Of a DNA stretch of 64,000 bases, positions 15,745-23,715 are shown piece by piece. The translations under genes and the position numbers were made by a program. The notes under the pieces were generated by a model. It was not told where the DNA came from. It did no database searches and saw nothing but the letters and a program-made list of their open reading frames with translations. How positions within the stretch are numbered: position 1 is the stretch's first letter; every line of letters starts with the position of its first letter. Location: NCBI RefSeq assembly GCF_003363755.1, contig NZ_CP031396.1, positions 3,727,001-3,791,000 of the forward strand, read 5' to 3'. The stretch comes from Pseudomonas protegens. Its GTDB lineage: Bacteria; Pseudomonadota; Gammaproteobacteria; Pseudomonadales; Pseudomonadaceae.

Positions 15745-15821
15745 TGGTGCACCCGGCGGGATTCGAACCCACGACCCCTGCCTTCGGAGGGCAGTACTCT
15801 ATCCAGCTGAGCTACGGATGC
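15745..15821 (-). tRNA. tRNA-Arg (CCG anticodon)
   Basis: A 77-base cloverleaf on the minus strand including an encoded CCA end. The acceptor GCATCCG pairs with CGGGTGC, the D arm contains AGCTCAGCTGGATAGAG, the anticodon stem CTGCC/GGCAG holds loop CTCCGAA (anticodon CCG, reading CGG), and the T arm is GTGGGTTCGAATCCCGC. Its 3' end faces the R-M wreck, a usual position for integrated islands. Confidence 0.97.
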
Positions 15822-16009
15822 AGTGCGGGCGACATCATACCTATGTCGACTCGAAGCGTCCACGCCGGCTTGCATCCCTTTTCCACCGCCCGGCGCAATC
15901 CCCGGAAACCCGGGCCGTAGTGGCAGTTTTTCCCGCTGCATCGGCCGGTCGGCCCAGCGCAACCTGCAGCCATATCCGTGCAGTCACGGGGCACAGGGAG
16001 GTGCGGGAG

Positions 16010-16552
16010 ATGAACTGTTTGATGCAAGAGGGCCTGCCGACAGCGTTGGCGGATCATCTGTTCGAGGCCAGCTGGAAGGCGGTGCTGCCCGGGTTGCAGC
16101 GCCGCGCCCGGCAATTGGCGCGGGGTAACGCCGATGGCGCCCAGGAGTGGCTGGCGGCCACGGCGATCAAGGCGCTGCTGTTCTTTCGCCGTTCGCCGGA
16201 GCGGATTCGCGATCCCCAGGGCTTTCTGTTTCTGGTGCTCGATCATGTGTTTGTCGACAGCTGTCGGCGGCGGGCGCGGGAGCAGCGTCTGTTCGTGGAT
16301 TTCGCCGATTTCGAGGACGACCCGCTGCAGCAGCTGGAGGCGCCGCAGATGTCGGTGCTGGAGCAGGTGGAACTGCTGGAAACCCTGGCCCTGCTCAGTC
16401 GGCGGGTGGCGCAATTGCCCTTTAAAAAACGCCGCTTGTTTGAACTGAAGTTTGTCGACGATCTGCCCTACCCGAACATCGCCGCCGAGCTGGGAATGAA
16501 CCAGCCCCTGGCGCGCAAGCATGTGCAATTGTTGCGCGAGGCCCTGCGTTGA
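16010..16552 (+). CDS. ECF-like sigma factor of the reb (R-body) locus
   Basis: A 180-residue sigma-70 family protein. Region 2-like sequence: WLAATAIKALLFFRRSPERIRDPQGFLFLVLDHVFVDSCRRRAREQ. Region 4-like sequence: LPFKKRRLFELKFVDDLPYPNIAAELGMNQPLARKHVQLLREAL. The ATG at 16010 sits 8 bases after GGGAGG. It lies 119 bases upstream of the first rebB-like gene in the same direction. A sigma factor next to R-body genes, controlling their on/off expression, is reported for the P. aeruginosa PA14 reb cluster, so it probably activates the reb genes. No anti-sigma gene is adjacent. Confidence 0.85.
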   Translation: MNCLMQEGLPTALADHLFEASWKAVLPGLQRRARQLARGNADGAQEWLAATAIKALLFFRRSPERIRDPQGFLFLVLDHVFVDSCRRRAREQRLFVDFADFEDDPLQQLEAPQMSVLEQVELLETLALLSRRVAQLPFKKRRLFELKFVDDLPYPNIAAELGMNQPLARKHVQLLREALR

Positions 16553-16671
16553 GGGCGTGGCAGGATTCACAGCGGGTGCGCCGGGACGTTCTTGTTCAGT
16601 GAGCCTGTTTTCGACGCTGTAGCCGGTGCCGCCGCCTTCTGCGGTGGGCCATTCCATCTAAGGAGAGATGT

Positions 16672-16899
16672 ATGCCCGATCCAATGGTCAACTCGCAGAT
16701 CACCGATGCCGTGACCCAGACCAACGTCAAGGTGGTGGCCGAAGCCCCGGCCCAGGCCATCGCCTCGTTGTATCAGGTGGCCAGCCACTCGGCGGGCCTG
16801 TCGTTGCAGAACGCGGTCAACAGCCAGCAGGCGCTGAACCAGATCTCTAACGCGGTGGTGTCCAAGGCCGTGGCGTTGATCATGGCGATCGGCGAATAG
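16672..16899 (+). CDS. RebB-family R-body protein, short form
   Basis: A 75-residue protein with a strong AGGAGA ribosome binding site. The N-terminal half (VNSQITDAVTQTNVKVVAEAPAQAIASLYQV) is the RebB ('killing trait') signature, nearly identical to the two 104-residue proteins downstream. The C-terminus is shorter and different (LQNAVNSQQALNQISNAVVSKAVALIMAIGE). RebB-type subunits polymerise into R-bodies: coiled protein ribbons in the cytoplasm that extend on a trigger such as acid pH. This short divergent form may be a minor or capping subunit (inference). Confidence 0.85.
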   Translation: MPDPMVNSQITDAVTQTNVKVVAEAPAQAIASLYQVASHSAGLSLQNAVNSQQALNQISNAVVSKAVALIMAIGE

Positions 16900-16923
16900 G
16901 GCTGATCGCCCAGGAGAATCGTC

Positions 16924-17586
16924 ATGGCATGGTTCAAGAAGAAAACCCCACCCGCAGCCGCGGCCGATGACACCGCGAGCGCGGCGGCCGGCCCCAGTCC
17001 GGGTGCGGAAACGGCCGAGCCGCAGGCGGCGCCCAGCGAGCCCACGTCGCCCGGCACCGATGCGGCGACCGAGTCTGTGCCATCACCGCCGTCCGCCGCC
17101 GCGCGGCCTTCGGTGATGGAGACGATGAACGCCCATTTGCTCAAGCAGGCCGGCAGCCCCAGCACCGACAGCACTGATGCGCTCAACAGCCAGATCGTCC
17201 AGGCGGTGCAGTTCACCAATGCCCAGACGTTCAGCTATGCCCCGGCGCAGATCGCTGCCGCGCCGGACATGATGATCAGCCAGGCCGCCGGTCTGGTGGC
17301 GCAGTCGGCGGCGGGGTATTTCGACGGGGTCAGCAAGCTGGCCCTGGCGGCCCAGGCGGTGCTGCTCAAGCAGATGACCGAGAACATCGTCAAAGAGAAC
17401 GTCAAGGGCGCCGCCGAGGATGCCCTGGGCGTGCTGGCCACCGACCTGATGGTCGGTGCGGCCGCTGCTGTGGCGGCTGCGGCGGGGGCGATGGAAGCGG
17501 AGGCAGCCGGCATGGCCATCGACAAGATCGACGCCAGCATCGCCAAGTACAGCGCCACTCTGGCCAATCGATCGTCGTCTTCCTGA
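16924..17586 (+). CDS. Reb-locus accessory protein with RebB-like core and Pro/Ala-rich head
   Basis: A 220-residue protein 24 bases after the short rebB gene. Residues ~1-60 are a low-complexity Pro/Ala/Ser/Glu region. Residues ~85-150 (LNSQIVQAVQFTNAQTFSYAPAQIAAAPDMMISQAAGLVAQSAAGYFDGVSKLALAAQAVLLKQM) look like a diverged RebB segment (SQI.xAVxxTN). A Gly/Ala-rich hydrophobic stretch (VLATDLMVGAAAAVAAAAGAMEAEA) follows. It may join or modify the ribbon, or interact with membranes. The family is recognised only through its position and core motif. Confidence 0.7.
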   Translation: MAWFKKKTPPAAAADDTASAAAGPSPGAETAEPQAAPSEPTSPGTDAATESVPSPPSAAARPSVMETMNAHLLKQAGSPSTDSTDALNSQIVQAVQFTNAQTFSYAPAQIAAAPDMMISQAAGLVAQSAAGYFDGVSKLALAAQAVLLKQMTENIVKENVKGAAEDALGVLATDLMVGAAAAVAAAAGAMEAEAAGMAIDKIDASIAKYSATLANRSSSS

Positions 17587-17731
17587 GTCCGACCCTCGGG
17601 CGCGCAAGGCGCTCGGGGCCGTCGTGCAAGAGGCGCCGGCGTTCGCCGGCCGCTCTGTTCACCCCAGGCGTTGAAGTTCGACGGACCCGGTGCCCAGCCC
17701 TTCAACGCCATTCATCAACAAGGAGCATGCA

Positions 17732-18277
17732 ATGGCGAATGAAGAGCAAACCCCGATGGCGACGATACTTCTCTTTGCCGAGAAGTATCTGAATCGTCCG
17801 TTGACCCAGGTCGAGCGCCAGGTGCTGGAGGCGTTTGTCCAAAACAAGCCGCTGGACATGTCCAAGTCCGCGCAACAGAGCGTTGATCAGGCGCGGCAGC
17901 GGGCCGTCGAGCTGATAGAGGCCGATGAGCAGCGCACGCGCAAGATCATCGAGCAGTTGTCGGGGGCCGGTGCCGGCAAGGCTGATCCCCAGGCGCGCGA
18001 GCTGGTGCTGCGTCAGCTGCTGGCGGCGGCCGAGCACCAGTCCGCGGCCGCCACTCCAGCGCCGACTGGCGCAGCAGAACCGGCAGCGGCGCCGAGTGCG
18101 GACAAGGTCGCGGCACCCGCCCCAGCTCCTGCCCCTGCCGACGATCCAGCCCTCAAGGCGATGATCAGCGCCCTGGTGCAGCAGGAGGTGAAAGTCGCCG
18201 TCGAGGCGCGCATGGCCGAGTTGTCGCAGAAAGTCGAGGACACCCTCAAGCAGGTGCTCGCCGCTGCGGGGCAATAA
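17732..18277 (+). CDS. Reb-locus accessory coiled-coil protein
   Basis: A 181-residue protein, start MANEEQTPMATILLFAEKYLNRPLTQ after AAGGAG. The layout is an N-terminal helix bundle (TQVERQVLEAFVQNKPLDMSKSAQQSVDQARQRAVELIEADEQRTRKIIEQL), a Pro/Ala linker, and a C-terminal helix (LKAMISALVQQEVKVAVEARMAELSQKVEDTLKQVL) that should form a coiled coil. No RebB motif. Its place between rebB-type genes argues for a role in R-body assembly, nucleation or regulation. Function unproven. Confidence 0.75.
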   Translation: MANEEQTPMATILLFAEKYLNRPLTQVERQVLEAFVQNKPLDMSKSAQQSVDQARQRAVELIEADEQRTRKIIEQLSGAGAGKADPQARELVLRQLLAAAEHQSAAATPAPTGAAEPAAAPSADKVAAPAPAPAPADDPALKAMISALVQQEVKVAVEARMAELSQKVEDTLKQVLAAAGQ

Positions 18278-18350
18278 GCCCCCCCTGAAATAAGCCGAGG
18301 GTCCCAGGCCTGGCAGTTCACAGCAAAACGGCTGCCACGTTCACTCAAAG

Positions 18351-18368
18351 ACACGGAATGCTCCGTGT
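18351..18368 (+). promoter_or_regulatory. Hairpin in the leader of the first 104-aa rebB gene
   Basis: Perfect 7-bp stem ACACGGA / TCCGTGT with loop ATGC, 21 bases before the ATG and without a T tract, so not a classical terminator. It might stabilise the downstream mRNA or mark a processing site that raises expression of the structural subunits. Confidence 0.4.
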
Positions 18369-18389
18369 ACTAACAAAGGAAGTTGAGCC

Positions 18390-18704
18390 ATGCCACTTGT
18401 AAACGAACAAATCACCGATGCCGTCACCCAGACCAACGTCAAAGTCGTCGCCGAAGCGCCGGCCATGGCGATGGGCACCATCTACCAATCCATGGCCCAG
18501 GCCACCGCGATCCTGTTCCAGAACTCGGTCTCGGCGCAGCAGCAGCAAAACACCCTGGCCCAGGCCGCGACCAACCAGGGCGTGATGCAGATCTACAGCG
18601 TCGACACCACCGCCGGCGCCGCCGCCACCGAGAAGGTTGCCCAGGGCGGGGTCTCCGACAACCTCACCAGCCTGCTGACGGTGCTCAAGTCCTTCCAGAG
18701 CTGA
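18390..18704 (+). CDS. rebB: RebB-family R-body structural protein, paralog 1
   Basis: A 104-residue protein: MPLVNEQITDAVTQTNVKVVAEAPA, then MAMGTIYQSMAQATAILFQNSVSAQQQQNTLAQAATNQGVMQIYSV and a Gly/Ala-rich tail. This is a full-length RebB-type subunit. It differs from the next gene at only 10 of 104 positions. Predicted helical throughout with strongly hydrophobic faces, as expected of a self-assembling ribbon subunit. Ribosome binding site AAGGAAG. Confidence 0.9.
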   Translation: MPLVNEQITDAVTQTNVKVVAEAPAMAMGTIYQSMAQATAILFQNSVSAQQQQNTLAQAATNQGVMQIYSVDTTAGAAATEKVAQGGVSDNLTSLLTVLKSFQS

Positions 18705-18759
18705 GTGGCTGAGCGCCTGATTTCCCGTTGAACTTTCCTGCTGAAAAAATGGAGTTTTT

Positions 18760-19074
18760 ATGAGCACAGTCAGTCCGCAAATCACCGATGCCGTGACCCA
18801 GACCAACGTCAAGGTCGTTGCCGAAGCACCGGCCATGGCGATGGGCACCGTCTACCAGTCCATGGGCCAGTCCGTGGCCATCCTGTTCCAGAACTCGGTG
18901 TCGGCCCAGCAGCAGCAAAACACCCTGGCCCAGGCGGCCACCAACCAGGGCGTGATGCAGATCTACAGCGTCGACACCACCGCCGGAGCGGCAGCCACCG
19001 AGAAAGTCGCCCAGGGCGGCGTGGCCGACAACCTCACCAGCCTGTTGACGGTGCTCAAGTCGTTCAGTAGCTGA
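18760..19074 (+). CDS. rebB: RebB-family R-body structural protein, paralog 2
   Basis: A 104-residue tandem paralog of the preceding gene (about 90% identical in protein and very similar in DNA), separated by 55 bases. Differences cluster at the N-terminus and at positions 31-40 (VYQSMGQSV versus IYQSMAQAT). In other bacteria two closely related Reb subunits co-assemble into the ribbon. It is the last gene before a strong terminator. Confidence 0.9.
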   Translation: MSTVSPQITDAVTQTNVKVVAEAPAMAMGTVYQSMGQSVAILFQNSVSAQQQQNTLAQAATNQGVMQIYSVDTTAGAAATEKVAQGGVADNLTSLLTVLKSFSS

Positions 19075-19095
19075 TCCTTTCCCTGGCGTCACGCC

Positions 19096-19136
19096 AACGC
19101 CCCCGCGGTCTGCAGGCCCCGGGGGCGTTGTCTTTT
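19096..19136 (+). terminator. Terminator of the reb locus
   Basis: AACGCCCCC / GGGGGCGTT stem followed by GTCTTTT. The remaining ~300 bases up to gabD (19137-19452) contain no gene; they presumably carry the gabD promoter, but no clear boxes were identified. Confidence 0.85.
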
Positions 19137-19452
19137 CGGCGGTTGCGAGTGACGTTGATCTGAAATTTTTAACCTGAAGGACGTTTACGTTCTTTTTTTC
19201 GAACAGCCTATTGTCCTTTACCCCTGTTGACCCTAGGATTCGTTTGAGATTTCAAACGCTCTTGCCTGGGTGCCCAAGCGCACGTCTATCCTTGTGTGCG
19301 ACATTTTCGTGCTTTTACCCAGTGAACGATTTTCCTGACGGCAGCTTTGTCCAGGGCTTGCAGACGCGCCAGCGCGGTCCATGCCTGACAGGGCGCCTTT
19401 TTTACAATCACAATTCGCCCCGCGTATGCGCGGTGCTGTTAAGGAAGCCGAC

Positions 19453-20895
19453 ATGCAGCTCAAAGACGCCCAGTTGTTCCGCCAACAAGCCTTCATCGAT
19501 GGAGCTTGGGTTGACGCGGACAACGGCCAGACGATCAAGGTCAACAACCCCGCTACCGGTGAAATCCTCGGTACCGTACCCAAGATGGGCGCCGCCGAAA
19601 CCCGCCGCGCCATCGAAGCCGCCGACAAGGCCCTGCCGGCCTGGCGTGCCCTGACCGCCAAGGAGCGCGCCACCAAGCTGCGTCGCTGGTATGAACTGCT
19701 GATCGAAAACCAGGACGACCTGGGTCGCCTGATGACCCTGGAGCAGGGCAAGCCGCTGGCCGAAGCCAAGGGCGAAATCGCTTACGCCGCCTCCTTCATC
19801 GAATGGTTCGCCGAAGAAGCCAAGCGCATCTACGGTGACGTGATCCCGGGCCATCAGCCGGACAAGCGCCTGATCGTGATCAAGCAGCCGATCGGCGTGA
19901 CCGCCGCCATCACCCCGTGGAACTTTCCGGCGGCGATGATTACCCGTAAAGCCGGCCCGGCCCTGGCCGCCGGTTGCACCATGGTCATCAAGCCCGCTTC
20001 GCAAACCCCGTTCTCGGCCCTGGCCCTGGTGGAACTGGCGCACCGCGCCGGGATTCCGAAAGGCGTGCTCAGCGTGGTCACCGGCAGTGCCGGCGACATC
20101 GGCGGCGAGCTGACCAGCAACCCGATCGTGCGCAAGCTGTCGTTCACCGGCTCCACCGAAATCGGTCGCCAGCTGATGGCCGAATGCGCCAAGGACATCA
20201 AGAAAGTTTCCCTGGAACTGGGCGGCAACGCGCCGTTCATCGTGTTCGACGACGCCGACCTGGATAAGGCCGTCGAAGGCGCGATCATCTCCAAGTACCG
20301 CAACAACGGTCAGACCTGCGTCTGCGCCAACCGCCTGTACATCCAGGATTCGGTCTACGACGCCTTCGCCGAGAAGCTGAAAGTGGCCGTGGCCAAGCTG
20401 AAGATCGGCAACGGTCTGGAAGAAGGCACCACCACCGGCCCGCTGATCGATGAAAAAGCCGTAGCCAAGGTCCAGGAACACATCGCCGACGCCCTGAAAA
20501 AAGGCGCGACCCTGCTGGCCGGTGGCAAGCCGATGGAAGGCAACTTCTTTGAGCCGACCATCCTGGTCAACGTACCGAAAGACGCGGCCGTGGCCAAGGA
20601 AGAAACCTTCGGCCCGCTGGCGCCGCTGTTCCGCTTCAAAGACGAAGCCGAAGTCATCGCCATGTCCAACGACACCGAGTTCGGCCTGGCGTCGTACTTC
20701 TACGCCCGCGACCTGGGGCGTGTGTTCCGTGTGGCCGAGGCCCTGGAATACGGCATGGTCGGGGTCAACACCGGCCTGATCTCCAACGAAGTGGCGCCGT
20801 TCGGTGGCATCAAGGCTTCGGGCCTGGGCCGTGAAGGCTCCAAGTACGGGATCGAGGATTACCTGGAAATCAAATACCTCTGCCTGGGTATCTGA
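19453..20895 (+). CDS. gabD: NAD(P)-dependent succinate-semialdehyde dehydrogenase
   Basis: A 480-residue aldehyde dehydrogenase oxidising succinate semialdehyde to succinate, the second step of GABA breakdown. Motifs: TPWNFPAAMI, the cofactor-binding FTGSTEIGRQL, the general-base Glu in SLELGGNAPFIVF, the catalytic Cys in NNGQTCVCANR, and PFGGIKASGLGREGSKYGIEDY near the end, typical of GabD. The chosen ATG (19453) follows AAGGAAG; an upstream in-frame start at 19381 would add sequence unlike the family. Forms an operon-like pair with gabT. Confidence 0.96.
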   Translation: MQLKDAQLFRQQAFIDGAWVDADNGQTIKVNNPATGEILGTVPKMGAAETRRAIEAADKALPAWRALTAKERATKLRRWYELLIENQDDLGRLMTLEQGKPLAEAKGEIAYAASFIEWFAEEAKRIYGDVIPGHQPDKRLIVIKQPIGVTAAITPWNFPAAMITRKAGPALAAGCTMVIKPASQTPFSALALVELAHRAGIPKGVLSVVTGSAGDIGGELTSNPIVRKLSFTGSTEIGRQLMAECAKDIKKVSLELGGNAPFIVFDDADLDKAVEGAIISKYRNNGQTCVCANRLYIQDSVYDAFAEKLKVAVAKLKIGNGLEEGTTTGPLIDEKAVAKVQEHIADALKKGATLLAGGKPMEGNFFEPTILVNVPKDAAVAKEETFGPLAPLFRFKDEAEVIAMSNDTEFGLASYFYARDLGRVFRVAEALEYGMVGVNTGLISNEVAPFGGIKASGLGREGSKYGIEDYLEIKYLCLGI

Positions 20896-21067
20896 TCCGG
20901 TTTCAAGCGCCGGGGGCACGAGAGCGCTGTCCCCTGGCGCCGCTTTAAAAACGCACTTTTTCAAGGTGGCCCGGGACCGCTCCGGCAGTCGATCATCGCA
21001 TGCTGTCGCAGGCGCTTCCCCGCCCCGCAACCCTTGAATCACACCGCTGTAGCAGCGGTGAATGAGG
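20896..21067 (+). ncRNA. Structured gabT leader (position of the Pseudomonas gabT RNA motif)
   Basis: The 177-base gap between gabD and gabT contains two clear hairpins: GCGCC-GGGG / CCCC-GGCGC (20907-20915 with 20931-20940) and CACCGCT / AGCGGTG (21042-21060), the latter directly next to the gabT ribosome binding site. A conserved 'gabT RNA' structure upstream of Pseudomonas gabT is known. Position and genus fit, but the consensus could not be checked here. Confidence 0.5.
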
Positions 21068-21072
21068 ACACT

Positions 21073-22350
21073 ATGAGCAAGACCAACGCATCCTTGATGA
21101 AACGCCGTGAAGCCGCTGTACCACGCGGTGTTGGCCAGATTCACCCGATCTTCGCCGACAGCGCGAAGAACGCCACCGTCACCGACGTTGAAGGCCGCGA
21201 GTTCATCGACTTCGCCGGCGGTATCGCGGTACTGAACACCGGTCACGTGCACCCGAAAATCATCGCCGCGGTGACCGAGCAGTTGAACAAGCTGACCCAC
21301 ACGTGCTTCCAGGTTCTGGCCTACGAGCCTTACGTGGAACTGTGCGAGAAAATCAACGCCAAGGTTCCGGGTGACTTCGCCAAGAAAACCCTGCTGGTGA
21401 CCACCGGTTCCGAAGCCGTGGAAAACGCCGTGAAGATCGCCCGTGCCGCCACTGGCCGCGCCGGCGTGATCGCCTTCACTGGCGCCTACCATGGCCGCAC
21501 CATGATGACCCTGGGCCTGACCGGTAAAGTCGTGCCTTACTCGGCCGGCATGGGTCTGATGCCAGGCGGTATCTTCCGTGCGCTGTACCCCAACGAACTG
21601 CATGGCGTGAGCATCGACGACTCCATCGCCAGCATCGAGCGCATCTTCAAAAATGACGCTGAGCCACGTGATATCGCTGCCATCATCATTGAGCCGGTGC
21701 AAGGCGAAGGCGGTTTCTACGTCGCGCCCAAAGAGTTCATGAAGCGCCTGCGCGCCCTGTGCGATCAGCACGGCATCCTGCTGATCGCCGACGAAGTGCA
21801 GACCGGCGCGGGCCGTACCGGCACCTTCTTCGCCATGGAACAGATGGGTGTTGCCGCCGACCTGACCACCTTCGCCAAATCCATCGCTGGCGGCTTCCCG
21901 CTGGCCGGTGTCTGCGGCAAGGCCGAATACATGGACGCCATCGCTCCAGGCGGCCTGGGCGGCACCTACGCCGGTAGCCCGATCGCCTGTGCCGCCGCTC
22001 TGGCGGTGATGGAAGTGTTCGAAGAAGAGCACCTGCTCGATCGCTGCAAGGCGGTGGGCGAGCGTCTGGTGACCGGCCTCAAGGCCATCCAGGCCAAGTA
22101 CCCGGTGATCGGCGAAGTGCGCGCCCTGGGCGCGATGATCGCGGTGGAACTGTTCGAGAACGGCGACAGCCACAAGCCGAACGCCGCTGCTGTGGCTCAG
22201 GTCGTGGCCAAGGCTCGCGACAAGGGGCTGATCCTGCTGTCCTGCGGCACCTACGGCAACGTGTTGCGGGTCCTGGTTCCGCTGACCTCGCCGGACGAGC
22301 AACTGGATAAAGGCCTGGCCATCATCGAAGAGTGCTTCGCTGAACTCTGA
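21073..22350 (+). CDS. gabT: 4-aminobutyrate aminotransferase
   Basis: A 425-residue class-III PLP transaminase transferring the amino group of GABA to 2-oxoglutarate, giving succinate semialdehyde for GabD. Motifs: DFAGGIAVLNTGHVHP, TTGSEAVENAVKIAR, the PLP-binding Asp in LLIADEVQTGAGRTG and the PLP lysine in FAKSIAGGFPLAGV. ATG at 21073 follows GAGGAC. The structured leader before it probably sets its translation separately from gabD. Confidence 0.96.
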   Translation: MSKTNASLMKRREAAVPRGVGQIHPIFADSAKNATVTDVEGREFIDFAGGIAVLNTGHVHPKIIAAVTEQLNKLTHTCFQVLAYEPYVELCEKINAKVPGDFAKKTLLVTTGSEAVENAVKIARAATGRAGVIAFTGAYHGRTMMTLGLTGKVVPYSAGMGLMPGGIFRALYPNELHGVSIDDSIASIERIFKNDAEPRDIAAIIIEPVQGEGGFYVAPKEFMKRLRALCDQHGILLIADEVQTGAGRTGTFFAMEQMGVAADLTTFAKSIAGGFPLAGVCGKAEYMDAIAPGGLGGTYAGSPIACAAALAVMEVFEEEHLLDRCKAVGERLVTGLKAIQAKYPVIGEVRALGAMIAVELFENGDSHKPNAAAVAQVVAKARDKGLILLSCGTYGNVLRVLVPLTSPDEQLDKGLAIIEECFAEL

Positions 22351-22376
22351 GTGGTTGCTGCTGTGACCTGATCGAC

Positions 22377-22405
22377 AAAAAAACCCGCTTCGGCGGGTTT
22401 TTTTC
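22377..22405 (+). terminator. Terminator after gabT
   Basis: AAACCCGC-TTCG-GCGGGTTT hairpin followed by TTTTT, a classic strong terminator. Confidence 0.93.
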
Positions 22406-22492
22406 ATCCCCAGGCGGTCCATAGGGGATTTGCGCTGTATGGAAGCCCGTGCATTGACTAAGGTGCAAAGGATTGCCTAGGGAGCGTGCTGC

Positions 22493-23707
22493 ATGACCGC
22501 TGTTGATTTACCCGCTGTACCTCGTGTGCTGATTGCCGAGGCCGATCCCTGGTCTCGCGATTTGCTCAAGCAAGTGCTGCTCAACGTGCGCTGTGACGCG
22601 CGTCTGGATCTGTGTGCCGACGGTCAGGAAGCCCTGGAACTGTTGAGCGCCAAACCTTATGACCTGATCATTGCCGACTGGGAGTTGCCGGGCATCGACG
22701 GTCTCGCCTTGCTGCGCTCCGTGCGCCAGCGCAAGCGCAACCCGTTGCAGCCATTCATTCTGCTCAGCGTGCGCAGCGACAGTGCCAGCGTGCGCGAGGC
22801 CTTGCCTCTGGCACCCACGGCCTACCTGACCAAACCCTTGAACATGGAAAGCCTGACCCAGCGCCTGCAGGGGCTGCTGCTGGATGCTGGCCAGGAGGTT
22901 GCCTGCGAGGTGCCGACCCTGGCCCCGGGCATGACCCTGTGGACCTTTCTTGAACGCCGTCGCGAGATCGCCGATGGCGCGCCGCTGCTGACCGATGTGC
23001 AATTGGCGGTCAAGCGCAGCCTCAACCCCGACGGGCTGGACCTCAAGCTGCTGGAGGAGGAGATCCGCACCGATCCCCAGATCACTGCCGTGCTGATCTG
23101 CGCCGCCAACAGTGCCGCGCAACACAACGGTGAAGGCGTACAGACCCTGTCCCAGGCCCTGCACCGGCTGGGTACCGGGCAGAGCATGAACCTGATTCTG
23201 GGCCTGGCCCTCAAGCGTAGCGCGCGGCTGAGCGAGCCGGCCCTGGCTGACTATGCCGAGCGCTACTGGGAGTTGTCCCTGCACACGGCGGAATATGGTC
23301 GGACCCTGGCCCGCCTGCTGGACCTGGATCAGGAGCGTTGCTATTGCGCGGGCCTGTTGCACCGGTTGGGCGATCTGGCATTGCTGCGTTGTCTGCAAGA
23401 GTGGAAGCAGGCCGGTGGCGAACTGGATGAGCAGGAAGAAATCGGTGATGCCCTGGAGCGCTTCGGTGCCGCCTATGGTTCGGCGCTGCGCACTCGCTGG
23501 CGCATGCCCCTGGAGCTGCGTGAACTGATCGCCTCGATCTACCAGTTGGGCGGAGGGGTCTATTCCCGCGAAGCCCTGGTGATGAACCTGGCGGCGCAAC
23601 TGGCGCGGCTGACCGAACATGAAGGGGTGGAGGAGGTGGCCCGCAGCAAGACGGCGCGCCTGCTGAAAGTCGGCTTGCCGGAGCTTTCCCGCCTGCGCAA
23701 GGGCTGA
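22493..23707 (+). CDS. Response regulator with C-terminal HDOD domain
   Basis: A 404-residue two-domain protein. Residues ~10-130 are a receiver domain: VLIAEADPWSRDL, the phospho-acceptor Asp in LIIADWELPGIDGL, and Lys in TAYLTKPLNM. Residues ~150-390 are an HDOD domain (LLEEEIRTDPQITAVLICAANSA, YCAGLLHRLGDLALL, ALVMNLAAQLARL), a diverged HD fold without phosphodiesterase residues, found in signalling proteins. Likely a protein-interaction output. It lies between two c-di-GMP-related genes, but no cognate kinase is adjacent. Confidence 0.88.
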   Translation: MTAVDLPAVPRVLIAEADPWSRDLLKQVLLNVRCDARLDLCADGQEALELLSAKPYDLIIADWELPGIDGLALLRSVRQRKRNPLQPFILLSVRSDSASVREALPLAPTAYLTKPLNMESLTQRLQGLLLDAGQEVACEVPTLAPGMTLWTFLERRREIADGAPLLTDVQLAVKRSLNPDGLDLKLLEEEIRTDPQITAVLICAANSAAQHNGEGVQTLSQALHRLGTGQSMNLILGLALKRSARLSEPALADYAERYWELSLHTAEYGRTLARLLDLDQERCYCAGLLHRLGDLALLRCLQEWKQAGGELDEQEEIGDALERFGAAYGSALRTRWRMPLELRELIASIYQLGGGVYSREALVMNLAAQLARLTEHEGVEEVARSKTARLLKVGLPELSRLRKG

Positions 23708-23715
23708 TCCTCTTT

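Noticed and set aside
17590..17640. Possible terminator inside the reb locus (GC-rich palindrome)
   Set aside because: Arms pair poorly when aligned and there is no T run.
19408..22422. A 1,004-codon open frame on the minus strand
   Set aside because: It is the antisense image of gabD/gabT, rich in Gly/His/Gln as such GC-rich shadows are, with no domain; gabD and gabT are certain.
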